DNA of 62,924 bases, taken from the NCBI GenBank assembly GCA_023392285.1, contig JAEVZK010000031.1:1-62924 (forward strand). The letters are read 5' to 3'. This DNA comes from Armatimonadota bacterium. GTDB taxonomy: Bacteria > Armatimonadota > Fimbriimonadia > Fimbriimonadales > Fimbriimonadaceae. Both the position numbers and the translations under genes were made by a program. The notes under the pieces are model-generated. The model saw nothing but the letters and a program-made list of their open reading frames with translations, made no database searches and had not been told where the DNA came from. Of this stretch, positions 25,669-33,425 are shown in pieces. Position 1 is the stretch's first letter, and each line of letters begins with the position of its first letter.

Positions 25669-25761
25669 CCAATCTCCTCGTGGTGAGACTGGCGACGCTG
25701 CCACGCTCACATCCTAAGCATAAGCCTCAGATGTCAGTATGGCAAATTCTCCCGCGATTGG

Positions 25762-26625
25762 CTAGCTTGCCTTGTCGCTTGGGACACGCGAGTAATCGCC
25801 GGCGAGAATGCGTTCGTAGGCGCCGCTCTGATACCATCGCTCAAGCTGCTGGGCGCGATGAACCGGCATCGGGTGCGTCCAGTATTTACCCATCAGCATC
25901 CAAATAATCGCTTTCCCAACTTGATCGAGCGGACCCGCATCCTGGTAAGCCCGAGCTTGATCCATGAAGGCATCCCGGTTCATTTCCTTATCGAACCGGT
26001 GGGATCCTGCGGTCAAGGCGATGTTCGCGTCGATGCTGGTCTCGATGGATTGAGCAACCAGCAGTCCGGCGCGATCGGCTGAGAATTCGGCCTGCCGAGA
26101 CCACTCGTAAAACGCGATGACCAGGGCCTGGGTCGCGATGTCGCTCCAACCCAAAGTCCTGCGGCCGAGGAGTTCAAGCAGCGGGATCAGCAAGGCACCC
26201 ACCGAGAAGTAGAGCACATGATCGGCCTTGATATGTCCCAGTTCATGGCCCACCAAGTGGTACAGCTGCTCGTCGGTCAGGTTGTTGACGATGGAGCTTC
26301 TCAGCGTGATGTACGGTCGCTCCACGCCGCCGGCAAAGGCGTTCGGATAGGGATTGTTCGTGAGATACAGTTCGGGCTCCGGCATGTCCATCACCTCGCA
26401 CGATTCTCGCAGAATTTTGTACAGGCTCTCGTATTGATTAGGCCCGCAACGCACAGACATGGACATATTCATCGCGTACATCCATCGGTCGAAGCCGTAT
26501 TCGTAGAATTTCGAAATCAGCTGCGGCATCAGGGGCACCTTCTTCAGCTTGTCGAGAGCCCACTTGTCAGTATCGGAAACAAATGCTTCGGCGGTAATGC
26601 CAGTCAGAACCTTGCGCTCGGCCAT
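25762..26625 (-). CDS. M48-family zinc metallopeptidase
   Basis: 287 residues. The HELGH motif at residues 127-131 lies within LYHLVGHELGHIKADH. A hydrophobic stretch follows (VLYFSVGALLIPLLELL), and the third ligand is probably the Glu in SRQAEFSADRAGLL. This matches Ste24/HtpX-like peptidases, which are often membrane-associated and act in protein quality control. The N-terminus has no signal peptide. TAAAAT lies 6 nt before the ATG, so it is probably leaderless. The ABC operon starts 93 bp beyond its stop, and array B begins 65 bp upstream of its start. Confidence 0.92.
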   Translation of the reverse strand: MAERKVLTGITAEAFVSDTDKWALDKLKKVPLMPQLISKFYEYGFDRWMYAMNMSMSVRCGPNQYESLYKILRESCEVMDMPEPELYLTNNPYPNAFAGGVERPYITLRSSIVNNLTDEQLYHLVGHELGHIKADHVLYFSVGALLIPLLELLGRRTLGWSDIATQALVIAFYEWSRQAEFSADRAGLLVAQSIETSIDANIALTAGSHRFDKEMNRDAFMDQARAYQDAGPLDQVGKAIIWMLMGKYWTHPMPVHRAQQLERWYQSGAYERILAGDYSRVPSDKAS

Positions 26626-26631
26626 AAATCC

Positions 26632-26637
26632 ATTTTA
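26632..26637 (-). promoter_or_regulatory. -10 element TAAAAT, leaderless-type
   Basis: TAAAAT on the minus strand, 6 nt before the ATG of the M48 peptidase gene. Array B lies where the upstream promoter region would be. Confidence 0.5.
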
Positions 26638-26690
26638 CGGCGACTTCGCTTGCGGGTTGCGAAAAGGCCCATCCGAAGCGATGTCTCCGC

Positions 26691-26868
26691 TTGTCGAAAC
26701 CATTTCCACACCTGTCGAAACCATTTCCTCACCTGCCGAAACCATTTCCACACCTGCCGAAACCATTTCCACACCTGCCGAAATCATTTCCACACCTGCC
26801 GAAATCATTTCCACACCTGTCGAAACCATTTCCACACCTGTCGAAATTATTTCGACACCAGTCGACTG
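26691..26868. repeat. 21-bp tandem repeat array B (8 units, palindromic end)
   Basis: It lies in the 503-bp gap between divergent M48 and sucC genes. Eight contiguous 21-bp units begin at 26691, 26712, 26733, 26754, 26775, 26796, 26817 and 26838. Each contains YCGAAAYCATTTCCACAC or a close variant. Every unit is an imperfect dyad (TGTCGAAA, 3 bp, TTTCCACA). The last becomes a perfect one (TGTCGAAAT, T, ATTTCGACA at 26839-26857), followed by another perfect palindrome CAGTCGACTG (26859-26868). Because 21 is a multiple of 3, open frames run through it, but nothing suggests a protein. It shares the core AACCATTTCC and the unit count with array A. From 26869 to 27114 I see no gene. Confidence 0.95.
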
Positions 26869-27114
26869 TAAGGCTAGCCGCCCTCATCTGACAAGAAAGA
26901 TATCCAAGACGCCTTAATTCTGCTTAACAGAAGCACGCTCCTGTGCCACCCCTTTGGTTCTAAACATCATTCCCTTCGGACCCATCCTTCGTATGCAGTT
27001 GACCTTTAGACTATCAAAGACACGGCAAATCCACAATGCCTAACACAGAAAATTGCAATAGAATTGTAGAGAAGCTCACCAGGCTGGATTGAGACGCGGA
27101 CGCGGACTCGCTGG

Positions 27115-27120
27115 TAATCT
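27115..27120 (+). promoter_or_regulatory. -10 element TAATCT before sucC
   Basis: TAATCT, 5 nt to an in-frame TTG (27126) and 8 nt to the ATG at 27129. No SD sequence is visible. Confidence 0.4.
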
Positions 27121-27128
27121 AGCTCTTG

Positions 27129-28283
27129 ATGAAGCTTCACGAATATCAGTCCAAAGAACTCCTCGCGCGCTTTGGGGTGCCCGTCCCCGATGGGGAGGTC
27201 ACGAACGACTATTCCGAGGCTAAGTCGATTGCCGAGCAGCTCGGCGGCAAGGTCGTCGTTAAAGCGCAAGTCCTGATGGGTGGACGCGGAAAAGCGGGCG
27301 GCGTCAAGCTCTTCGAGAACGCTTCGGACGCGGCGGCTTTTACCCAAGATCTCATTGGTAAGCGCCTCGTCAGCGTGCAAAATCCAACGGGGATGGTGGT
27401 CGATAAAGTCCTGATCGCCAAGACCGTCGATATCGCGCAGGAGTACTACGTTGCCGTTCTCCTCGATCGGAATCTGCAGAAGAATATCGTGATGCTCAGC
27501 AAGGAAGGTGGCATGGAGATCGAGCAGGTGGCTGAAGAGAAGCCGGAGGCGATTGTCAAAATTCCTATCGACCCTGCCTGGGGGCTCTCCGATTTTGAGA
27601 TTCGCGATGGTGTGAAGGCGGCCGGCATTCCCAAAGAGGCGCAGTCGCAAATGATCTCCATGATCAAAAAGCTCGTGAAGGCTTATATCGAAAGCGATGC
27701 CGAAATGATCGAGATCAATCCCTGCGCGCTCACTCCGGAAGGGCAGCTGATCGCCGCCGACGCGAAAGTGGCGATCGACGATAATGCTATGTTCCGCCAC
27801 AAAGAGTACGTGGCGACTTCGGCTGAATCCGCCGAGGATCCGATCGAGGCGGAAGCGGCCAAACGAGGCATCGCCTATGTGCGGCTCGGAGGGGAAATCG
27901 GCATTATGGGAAATGGCGCTGGCCTCGTGATGCAATCGCTCGATGAGATCAATGCTGCCGGAGGCAAGCCTGCCAATTTTCTCGACGTCGGCGGCGGCGC
28001 TCAAGCGGAACGCGTGAAAAGCTGCGTCGAGCTCGTCATGCTAGATCCCAACGTGAAAGGCCTCTTTATCAACATTTTCGGCGGCATTACCCGAGTGGAT
28101 GAAGTCGCGAAAGGAATTCTCCAAGCCTTCTCCGAGCTCGACTTGAAGATCCCAGTCGTGGCTCGCGTCGAGGGTACGGCGGCAGAGGAAGGAAGGAAAC
28201 TCCTGGAAGGCTCGATCGTCGTTCCTGCGGCAACCGTTCAGGAGGCTGCGGCGAAGATCGTGGAACTGGCTCACGCGAAGTAG
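27129..28283 (+). CDS. sucC: Succinyl-CoA synthetase beta subunit (ADP-forming)
   Basis: 384 residues. ATP-grasp subunit of the citric-acid-cycle enzyme that makes ATP/GTP from succinyl-CoA. The N-terminus MKLHEYQSKELLARFGVPVP, the segment KAQVLMGGRGKAGGVKL, the metal site EINPCALTPEGQLIAADAK and GGEIGIMGNGAGLVM, plus LDVGGGA, are all as expected and the length is normal. ATG at 27129 is chosen; an adjacent TTG at 27126 is also possible. The alpha-subunit gene sucD, usually directly downstream, is absent here, and the next gene is unrelated. A modest terminator follows the stop. Confidence 0.96.
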   Translation: MKLHEYQSKELLARFGVPVPDGEVTNDYSEAKSIAEQLGGKVVVKAQVLMGGRGKAGGVKLFENASDAAAFTQDLIGKRLVSVQNPTGMVVDKVLIAKTVDIAQEYYVAVLLDRNLQKNIVMLSKEGGMEIEQVAEEKPEAIVKIPIDPAWGLSDFEIRDGVKAAGIPKEAQSQMISMIKKLVKAYIESDAEMIEINPCALTPEGQLIAADAKVAIDDNAMFRHKEYVATSAESAEDPIEAEAAKRGIAYVRLGGEIGIMGNGAGLVMQSLDEINAAGGKPANFLDVGGGAQAERVKSCVELVMLDPNVKGLFINIFGGITRVDEVAKGILQAFSELDLKIPVVARVEGTAAEEGRKLLEGSIVVPAATVQEAAAKIVELAHAK

Positions 28284-28309
28284 GCGTTAGGACCAACTGT
28301 CGCCTTTTT
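28282..28309 (+). terminator. Probable terminator after sucC
   Basis: AGGCG (28282-28286), a 14-nt loop, CGCCT (28301-28305) running into TTTTT. Short stem, good U run, placed right after the sucC stop. Confidence 0.5.
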
Positions 28310-28356
28310 GGACCGATCGTCTCGTTCGAGCGTCAGAACTACAAAGCCGCTAACTT

Positions 28357-29070
28357 ATGAAACACCCGAAATTTTTACTCCTCCTGCTCTTGCTGACCGT
28401 GTTCGTGGGCATCGCCCCCGCTCAGGACAGCTTCGACAAATACTGCGCCAAAGTCCAAATTCTGCAAGACCGGAAGGTGCAGAATGAGCTCGGAATTACC
28501 AGCGCTCAGCGGGACAAGATGAATAAGATGGCCGCCAAGCACGAGGAGCGCTTGCAGGCTTATCACAAGAAAGTCGGCGACAAGCCAGACATGAAAGTGC
28601 TGCAAGGATATCTGAATCAGCTCACGAGCGAAGTGCAGACGATCCTGACCAAGAAGCAGGTCATCCGCCTAAGGGAGCTGAATTTGCAAGCCGCGGGCCT
28701 TTCCGGAGTCGCCGATCCCGTCGTCGCTAAAAAGATCGGCATGGATGCTGCCCACTTGAAGAAATTCCAGACCACCTTGCGCGAGGGCCAAATGCAAATC
28801 GCCAACCTTGTCCGGCCAGTCGTGAAGCCCATCGAAGTCAAGTATCAGAAGAAGATGCAAGCGTATCAGGGTAAGGAAAAGGATCACCAGAAAGAGCTCG
28901 TCACCCTAAATAATGCGTTCCAGGGCGAAATGCGGGCCGCGCAGAATAAATTGAAGAGCAAAATCGAAGCGATCTCCAAGCAGACCGAAGCCAAGCTGCT
29001 CGCGATCATGACTCCCGCTCAAAAGAAAACTTGGACAACGCTCAAAGGCAAGCCGTTCGTCGTTAAATAA
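28357..29070 (+). CDS. Secreted LTXXQ/Spy-like helical protein
   Basis: 237 residues. A Sec signal (about 1-22, LLLLLLTVFVGIAPAQ) leads to a Lys-rich, almost wholly helical mature part. It contains repeated L-x-x-x-Q motifs typical of Spy/CpxP-like periplasmic proteins: LGITSAQRDKMNKM, ILTKKQVIRLRELNLQAAG and IMTPAQKKTWTTLKGKPF. Relatives act as periplasmic chaperones or metal-stress sensors, but the function here is unproven. The next gene, 3 bp downstream, encodes a related protein with the same motif order, so they form a duplicated pair in one operon. Confidence 0.75.
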   Translation: MKHPKFLLLLLLLTVFVGIAPAQDSFDKYCAKVQILQDRKVQNELGITSAQRDKMNKMAAKHEERLQAYHKKVGDKPDMKVLQGYLNQLTSEVQTILTKKQVIRLRELNLQAAGLSGVADPVVAKKIGMDAAHLKKFQTTLREGQMQIANLVRPVVKPIEVKYQKKMQAYQGKEKDHQKELVTLNNAFQGEMRAAQNKLKSKIEAISKQTEAKLLAIMTPAQKKTWTTLKGKPFVVK

Positions 29071-29073
29071 AGG

Positions 29074-29814
29074 ATGAAGTTCACCTCCGCCATCTTCGCC
29101 ATCGCACTTACTACATCGTTTGCGCCGATCGCCCAAGCGGCGGTCCCTCGCATCGCCAGCGCCCCTGTTGCGGCAGCCGAGGCGGCTGGTCCTTCTCTGC
29201 TCGCGCGAAATGCGCTGCTCCTCACCTCGCCTTACCTGGCGGAAGATCTCGGCTTCAGCAAAGCTCAAATCGAGAAGCGGAACGGGATCATCGATCGCCA
29301 CAACGAAAAAGTAGCCCGGCTCGGCGCAGACGTGGGCGTGAAGGAAGGCGATTCCAGTCGATATCGCGCCGCTCTCGATCAGCTCGATCGCGAGTATGCT
29401 GCGGCGCTAATTGGCTTGCTCAGCCCGGCTCAGACCAAAAGATTCAAGCAGATCGCGCTCCAGGCGGAAGGCATCGAAGCGTTGAAAGATTCCGCGGTCG
29501 CAGCCGAACTGTCGCTATCCGCTGCGCAGAAAAAGAAGATGATGACGGTGTTCGCCAGCTCGGAAAAGGCGGATGATGCGTACCAAGCTGCAGTCGGCGA
29601 CGCGCTCGATAAAATTCCCCTTCCCGGCGATTCGGCGGAAGAGCAGCAGGCTTACGAGAAGAAGCAGCAGGCGGTACTTACCGCGATGAAGCCGCGCGAA
29701 AAGGCTCTTTTCGCGCTGAAAGCAAGGAACGAAGACGCGATCCGCGCCATGTTCACATCCGCTCAGAAGAAGAAGTGGGCGGCCATGCTCGGCAAGCCGC
29801 TGAAGAAGCGGTAA
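29074..29814 (+). CDS. Secreted LTXXQ/Spy-like helical protein, paralogue
   Basis: 246 residues. Sec signal about 1-22 (IALTTSFAPIAQA). It shares motif order with its neighbour: LGFSKAQIEKRNGIIDRH, LLSPAQTKRFKQIALQAEG and a terminal MFTSAQKKKWAAMLGKPL. The matching C-termini (K-GKPF versus L-GKPL) point to tandem duplication followed by divergence. It begins 3 bp after the previous stop with AAAGG directly before the ATG, so it is translated from the same mRNA. Periplasmic location is likely and the function unknown. No two-component genes are adjacent. Confidence 0.75.
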   Translation: MKFTSAIFAIALTTSFAPIAQAAVPRIASAPVAAAEAAGPSLLARNALLLTSPYLAEDLGFSKAQIEKRNGIIDRHNEKVARLGADVGVKEGDSSRYRAALDQLDREYAAALIGLLSPAQTKRFKQIALQAEGIEALKDSAVAAELSLSAAQKKKMMTVFASSEKADDAYQAAVGDALDKIPLPGDSAEEQQAYEKKQQAVLTAMKPREKALFALKARNEDAIRAMFTSAQKKKWAAMLGKPLKKR

Positions 29815-29838
29815 CGCAAGTACGGCCGACCCCAGGGC

Positions 29839-30090
29839 TTAGGGATTGGGGATGCCAAAGATGCTCAGTCGGTTGTCGCTGGTAGATCCGACGAGCGTGA
29901 GAAATGAAGCCGCAGACATGATCGACCCACGCTCGAAGAAGCTCTTTGCCTCGTCCTCGCTCGAAAAACCCTGCGACTGCCAGTTCCCGACGACGTGATC
30001 GTAAGCCATCGTCCTGGCGGGTTCTGGCAGATTGCTGAGCGAAGTTCCTAGGTCGATGGAGCTAAATGGATTGCCGTTTCCCAGCTTCAC
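29839..30090 (-). CDS. Small hypothetical protein, possibly 5'-truncated
   Basis: 83 residues from GTG at 30090. Composition looks protein-like (LPEPARTMAYDHVVGNWQ, then SSEDEAKSFFE), with helices ending in conserved aromatics, but no family is recognised. There is no clear ribosome site or -10 near the GTG. The frame stays open a further 23 codons upstream into the hairpin repeat starting at about 30113, so the repeat may have replaced the original 5' end. It could be a remnant rather than a working gene. Confidence 0.4.
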   Translation of the reverse strand: MKLGNGNPFSSIDLGTSLSNLPEPARTMAYDHVVGNWQSQGFSSEDEAKSFFERGSIMSAASFLTLVGSTSDNRLSIFGIPNP

Positions 30091-30112
30091 CTTGCTCGCT
30101 AACTGTAATCCA

Positions 30113-30346
30113 CTTCTCTCATGCCTCCACAGCCCCGCTGTGGACGCTTATCCACTCGCTGAGCGTGATGCCCTCTCTTCCTGCCAAAGGCCGGAGCGTC
30201 AACAGCGAGGCTGTTGATGCATAAAAGGTGGGCTTCTCATGCCTCCACAGCCCCGCTGTGGACGCTAATCCACTCGCTGAGCGCGATGCCTCTCTCTTCC
30301 CGCCAACGGCCGGAGCGTCAACAGCGAGGCTGTTGATGCATGAAAA
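30113..30346. repeat. Pair of ~114-bp direct repeats, each with two hairpins
   Basis: Copy 1 spans about 30113-30226 and copy 2 about 30233-30346, nearly identical with a few substitutions and an offset of 118-120 bp. Each has a first hairpin CCACAGC-CCC-GCTGTGG and, about 70 bp later, a second hairpin CAACAGC-GAG-GCTGTTG. The stem halves share AGC/GCT ends. It resembles paired extragenic palindromes (REP/BIME-like). Open frames cross it on the minus strand but differ between copies, so I do not treat it as coding. From 30347 to 30455 nothing else is seen. Confidence 0.85.
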
Positions 30347-30455
30347 AAGCCAGGCCCAAGTCAAACCCGACGGCAAGGCGGCGACGGATGCAAAATAGAG
30401 GGGCGCGGATTTCTTTTCCCTATTCCGAACCGCGGCAGGCCGGATCGACGAAGAC

Positions 30456-31598
30456 ATGACAGAAACGACGCACCCTCCGGAGAAGCCCGTTCCGCGAACT
30501 GCGGGCAAGCGGTGGCGCAGCCAGGTGCGGCGGCGGGTCTACGCCAACGCGGTGCTCGGAAAGACGTACCTGATCATCAACTTTTTCGCCACCGTCGTGG
30601 CCTCTTATGGTCTGCTGGCGAATAGCACTGCGGTCGTGATCGGGGCGATGCTCATTGCCACGCTGCTGGGGCCGATCTCGGGGATTGCACTCGCTCTCGT
30701 GGATGCAAATCAGGTGCTCCTCAAGCGTGCCCTCATCGCGGAAGCGGCGGGCGCATTGCTGGTCGTCGTGGTTTCGTACGTGATCGGCCTGATCCACCAG
30801 GATGTATTTCTCAGTGCGGAGATTCTTTCCCGAACTCATCCAAACATACTGGATCTGATGATCGCCCTGGGCGGAGGGGCAGCGGGCGGTTTGGCGACGA
30901 TCAACAAGCGGATCAGCCAAGGCTTGGTCGGTACCGCCATTGCGACGGCGCTGGTGCCTCCGCTCGCCTCCTGCGGGATCTGCCTCGCCCACGGGGAGAC
31001 GCGCCTCGGATGGGGAGCGTTCCTGCTGTTCTTTGCGAACCTGGTGGCGATTCAGTTTGCGTCTTCGGTCGTGCTGTGGGTCGCCGGTTTTCATGACCTG
31101 CTGCTGTTCAAAGAGAAGCGGAGCCTCTACCTGCTGCGAAACGGAGTCAGCGTGGTACTGCTCCTGGCGATGGGCGGAACATTCGCGGTCAACTTTGCGG
31201 ACAGCGTAGCCAGCCAGAACTATGAGGCTCGAGTCCGAAGCATTTTGGTGCGGGCGCTCCGCGCGTATCCGGGAACTCATCTTGCGGACGTCGCAATCAC
31301 TCGCTCCGGCAACCGTTCGATCATCTTGGCGGTGGTAAGGACGCCGTACAGCCTTTCTCCCGACCGGATTTCCGGGATCGAGGCGCTTCTGCCGGGAGGC
31401 TCGCGGGAATCTGAGCTGCACGTCCAGTCGGTCATCGTCAAGGAGGCAACCAGCCGGGGCTACTTGCACGAGACGAAGCAGGCGGAGGCGCCCGAAGAAG
31501 GCTTGAAGAATCCCTTGCCTCCTGCCGAATTAGACGACTCCTCGCCGCCGCAGGGCGAGGCTCAGAGAGACGCAGATACCCGGACATCGACGCCATGA
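30456..31598 (+). CDS. DUF389 family membrane protein
   Basis: 380 residues. The conserved core (about residues 25-235) has six hydrophobic helices with NSTAVVIGAMLIATLLGPI and the later GTAIATALVPPLASCG, which are hallmarks of the DUF389/TIGR00341 family. A soluble C-terminal domain follows, with a charged tail (EAPEEGLKNPLPPAEL). The biochemical role of the family is not established; it is membrane-embedded. The ClC gene follows by 76 bp on the same strand, so both may serve ion or pH balance, which is inference from position. The hairpin repeats lie directly upstream. Confidence 0.88.
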   Translation: MTETTHPPEKPVPRTAGKRWRSQVRRRVYANAVLGKTYLIINFFATVVASYGLLANSTAVVIGAMLIATLLGPISGIALALVDANQVLLKRALIAEAAGALLVVVVSYVIGLIHQDVFLSAEILSRTHPNILDLMIALGGGAAGGLATINKRISQGLVGTAIATALVPPLASCGICLAHGETRLGWGAFLLFFANLVAIQFASSVVLWVAGFHDLLLFKEKRSLYLLRNGVSVVLLLAMGGTFAVNFADSVASQNYEARVRSILVRALRAYPGTHLADVAITRSGNRSIILAVVRTPYSLSPDRISGIEALLPGGSRESELHVQSVIVKEATSRGYLHETKQAEAPEEGLKNPLPPAELDDSSPPQGEAQRDADTRTSTP

Positions 31599-31674
31599 GG
31601 TCGGCAACCGATATACTGAGGGTGCCTATTTCCGCCACGCCTCTTCTAATCCACTATGATTCCCTTCCAGCTTT

Positions 31675-33246
31675 ATGCCCCATGATCTAGAGCAGCGCCG
31701 CCATGTGCTGCACCGGGTGCTCCTGCGCACGAACCTGATTCACGCGGCGATTGTCGGCATCATGGCGGGAGCCTTGGGGGTCGCTTACCAAATCTCGGTG
31801 CGATACGCGGAGGAGGGGGCTCAGCACGCGGCCAAGGCAGCTGGCAAGGCGGGGCCGCTCGCCACCATTCTGATCATTCTCGCTTTCGGGCTGTTCGCGG
31901 GTGGCTGCGCCTCGCTGGTGAGCCGTTTTGCCCCTGAGTCCGGCGGCAGCGGCATTCCGCACATCAAAGCGGCGCTCCTTCACCTCAAAGTCGTTCAGCC
32001 GATCCGCCTGATCGTCGCGAAATTCTTGGGCGGATTGGCGGCGCTCGTCGTTGGCATGTCGCTTGGACGCGAGGGCCCGACCGTTCAGATGGGAGCGAGC
32101 ATGGGCAAAATCGTGGGCGACGTGCTTCGGGCTCCCAAGCGGGCGCGGAGCTCGCTGCTGGCGGCCGGCGCGGGGGCTGGATTGGCGGCAGCATTCAATG
32201 CACCGCTGTCCGGGTTCCTCTTCGTCATGGAAGAGCTCAAGCGCGAGATGTCTGCGCTGACTTACGGCTCCGCCCTCGCCGCTTCGGCAACCGCGGTTGC
32301 CGTCACTCGCTACCTGGTGGGCGAACGTCCCTCTTTCGTACTGCCAAGCCCTGGCGTCGCTCCTCTGACGGTGCTTCCCTTGACGGCAATACTGGGGATC
32401 GTGGCGGGCGCGGCGGGCGTGCTGTTCAACAAGATGCTGGTGGGCGCGCTCGACGTTCGCCGCAAGTTCAAAATTCCCGCATTCGTCTACGGGGCGGTGG
32501 TTGGTGTTTTGGCCTGCGCGGCCCTTCTCTACTACCCGGAAGTCGCGGGCGGCGGGCACGCGGTCGCGGAGAAGCTGCTCTCGGGCGAGTATCGCGGCTT
32601 GGCTTTGGGCTCGGTGCTGCTGATCTTCGGAGGAAAGATTCTCCTCACCTCCATTTCTTATGGCACCGGGATGCCGGGCGGAATCTTCGCGCCGATTCTC
32701 GTCATGGGCGCTTTTGTCGGATATGCCTTCGGCATCGTGGCCAATCTTGCCTTTCCTCACCTGGGCTTCAGCGCTGAGGGTTTCGCGACCCTGGGGATGG
32801 CGGCGATGCTTGCCGGCTCGGTGCGGGCACCGCTGACCGGCGTTGTCCTCATCGTGGAGATGACGGCGGAGTATGGCCTTTTGTACGCCCTGCTCGTGAG
32901 TGCGTTCGTGGCGTCTCTGATGGCGCAGGCGCTTCGGGATGGGCCGATTTATGATCATCTCATGGAGCGTGATCTCAAGCTGAACGGCGCGGAGATTCAT
33001 CCTGAACATGAGCCGATTCTGGTGGAGATTCTGGTCGAGCCGAATTCTTGGATGGACGGTCGCCGCATCAAGAACTTGAAGCTGCCGGCGGGGACGCTCG
33101 TCGCCACGCTCGAGCGGGGTTCTCGCCATCTCGTTCCGGGCGGAAGTACCCTGTTGGCGGCAGGCGATATGCTGACGATCATGATCGAAGGGGACAAGCC
33201 GGAGCTCAGCCTTCCGATCTATGAGGCGGCAAAGGCTCCGGGCTAG
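31675..33246 (+). CDS. ClC-type chloride channel/antiporter with TrkA-C domain
   Basis: 523 residues. The ClC pore signatures are intact: GSGIPHIKAAL, GREGPTVQMGASMG (with the gating Glu) and GMPGGIFAPILVMGAFVG. About ten to twelve helices occupy residues 20-430. The C-terminal part (about 450-515) is a TrkA-C-like ligand-binding domain (WMDGRRIKNLKLPAGTLVAT) in place of the CBS pair usual in many ClCs. It moves Cl- across the inner membrane, possibly in exchange for protons. It follows DUF389 and is probably co-transcribed. Confidence 0.93.
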   Translation: MPHDLEQRRHVLHRVLLRTNLIHAAIVGIMAGALGVAYQISVRYAEEGAQHAAKAAGKAGPLATILIILAFGLFAGGCASLVSRFAPESGGSGIPHIKAALLHLKVVQPIRLIVAKFLGGLAALVVGMSLGREGPTVQMGASMGKIVGDVLRAPKRARSSLLAAGAGAGLAAAFNAPLSGFLFVMEELKREMSALTYGSALAASATAVAVTRYLVGERPSFVLPSPGVAPLTVLPLTAILGIVAGAAGVLFNKMLVGALDVRRKFKIPAFVYGAVVGVLACAALLYYPEVAGGGHAVAEKLLSGEYRGLALGSVLLIFGGKILLTSISYGTGMPGGIFAPILVMGAFVGYAFGIVANLAFPHLGFSAEGFATLGMAAMLAGSVRAPLTGVVLIVEMTAEYGLLYALLVSAFVASLMAQALRDGPIYDHLMERDLKLNGAEIHPEHEPILVEILVEPNSWMDGRRIKNLKLPAGTLVATLERGSRHLVPGGSTLLAAGDMLTIMIEGDKPELSLPIYEAAKAPG

Positions 33247-33413
33247 GGGGGCTCTCTTCGAGGAAGGCGAATGCCGATACAAGTTGGCCAGGATTCTTTG
33301 GGGGATTCATGGTCACCACATCGGTAGTTATTGGCCTTCATCTTTGCTATATTGTTTTTGTGCTTGACGCAGCAATATTTTCAGCCTGTTCTTAACATTC
33401 GTGGGAAACGGAT

Positions 33414-33419
33414 TACTAT
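33414..33419 (+). promoter_or_regulatory. -10 element TACTAT with TTAACA -35
   Basis: TTAACA, a 16-bp spacer, TACTAT, 6 nt, ATG at 33426. A GGAG also sits within the 6-nt gap but is too close to the ATG to be a good ribosome site. Confidence 0.5.
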
Positions 33420-33425
33420 CGGAGC

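Noticed and set aside
26549..26917. Long open frames of 7-residue repeats across array B (VETISTP, NHFHTCR, KPFPHLS, EMVSAGV)
   Set aside because: A 21-bp repeat without stops opens every frame at once; there is no ribosome site, and the sister array A is full of stops.
27006..28004. 332-codon frame antisense to sucC
   Set aside because: Opposite a conserved enzyme gene; composition is that of a mirror frame.
30119..30508. 129-codon minus-strand frame through the hairpin repeats
   Set aside because: Mostly the repeat itself read in changing frames between copies, and it overlaps the DUF389 start.
30420..31469. 349-codon frame antisense to DUF389
   Set aside because: Same shadow effect; the plus-strand product has clear family motifs and membrane helices.
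31687..33282. 531-codon frame antisense to the ClC gene
   Set aside because: Arises from GC-rich codon bias opposite a well-supported ClC gene; His/Arg-rich with no domain.
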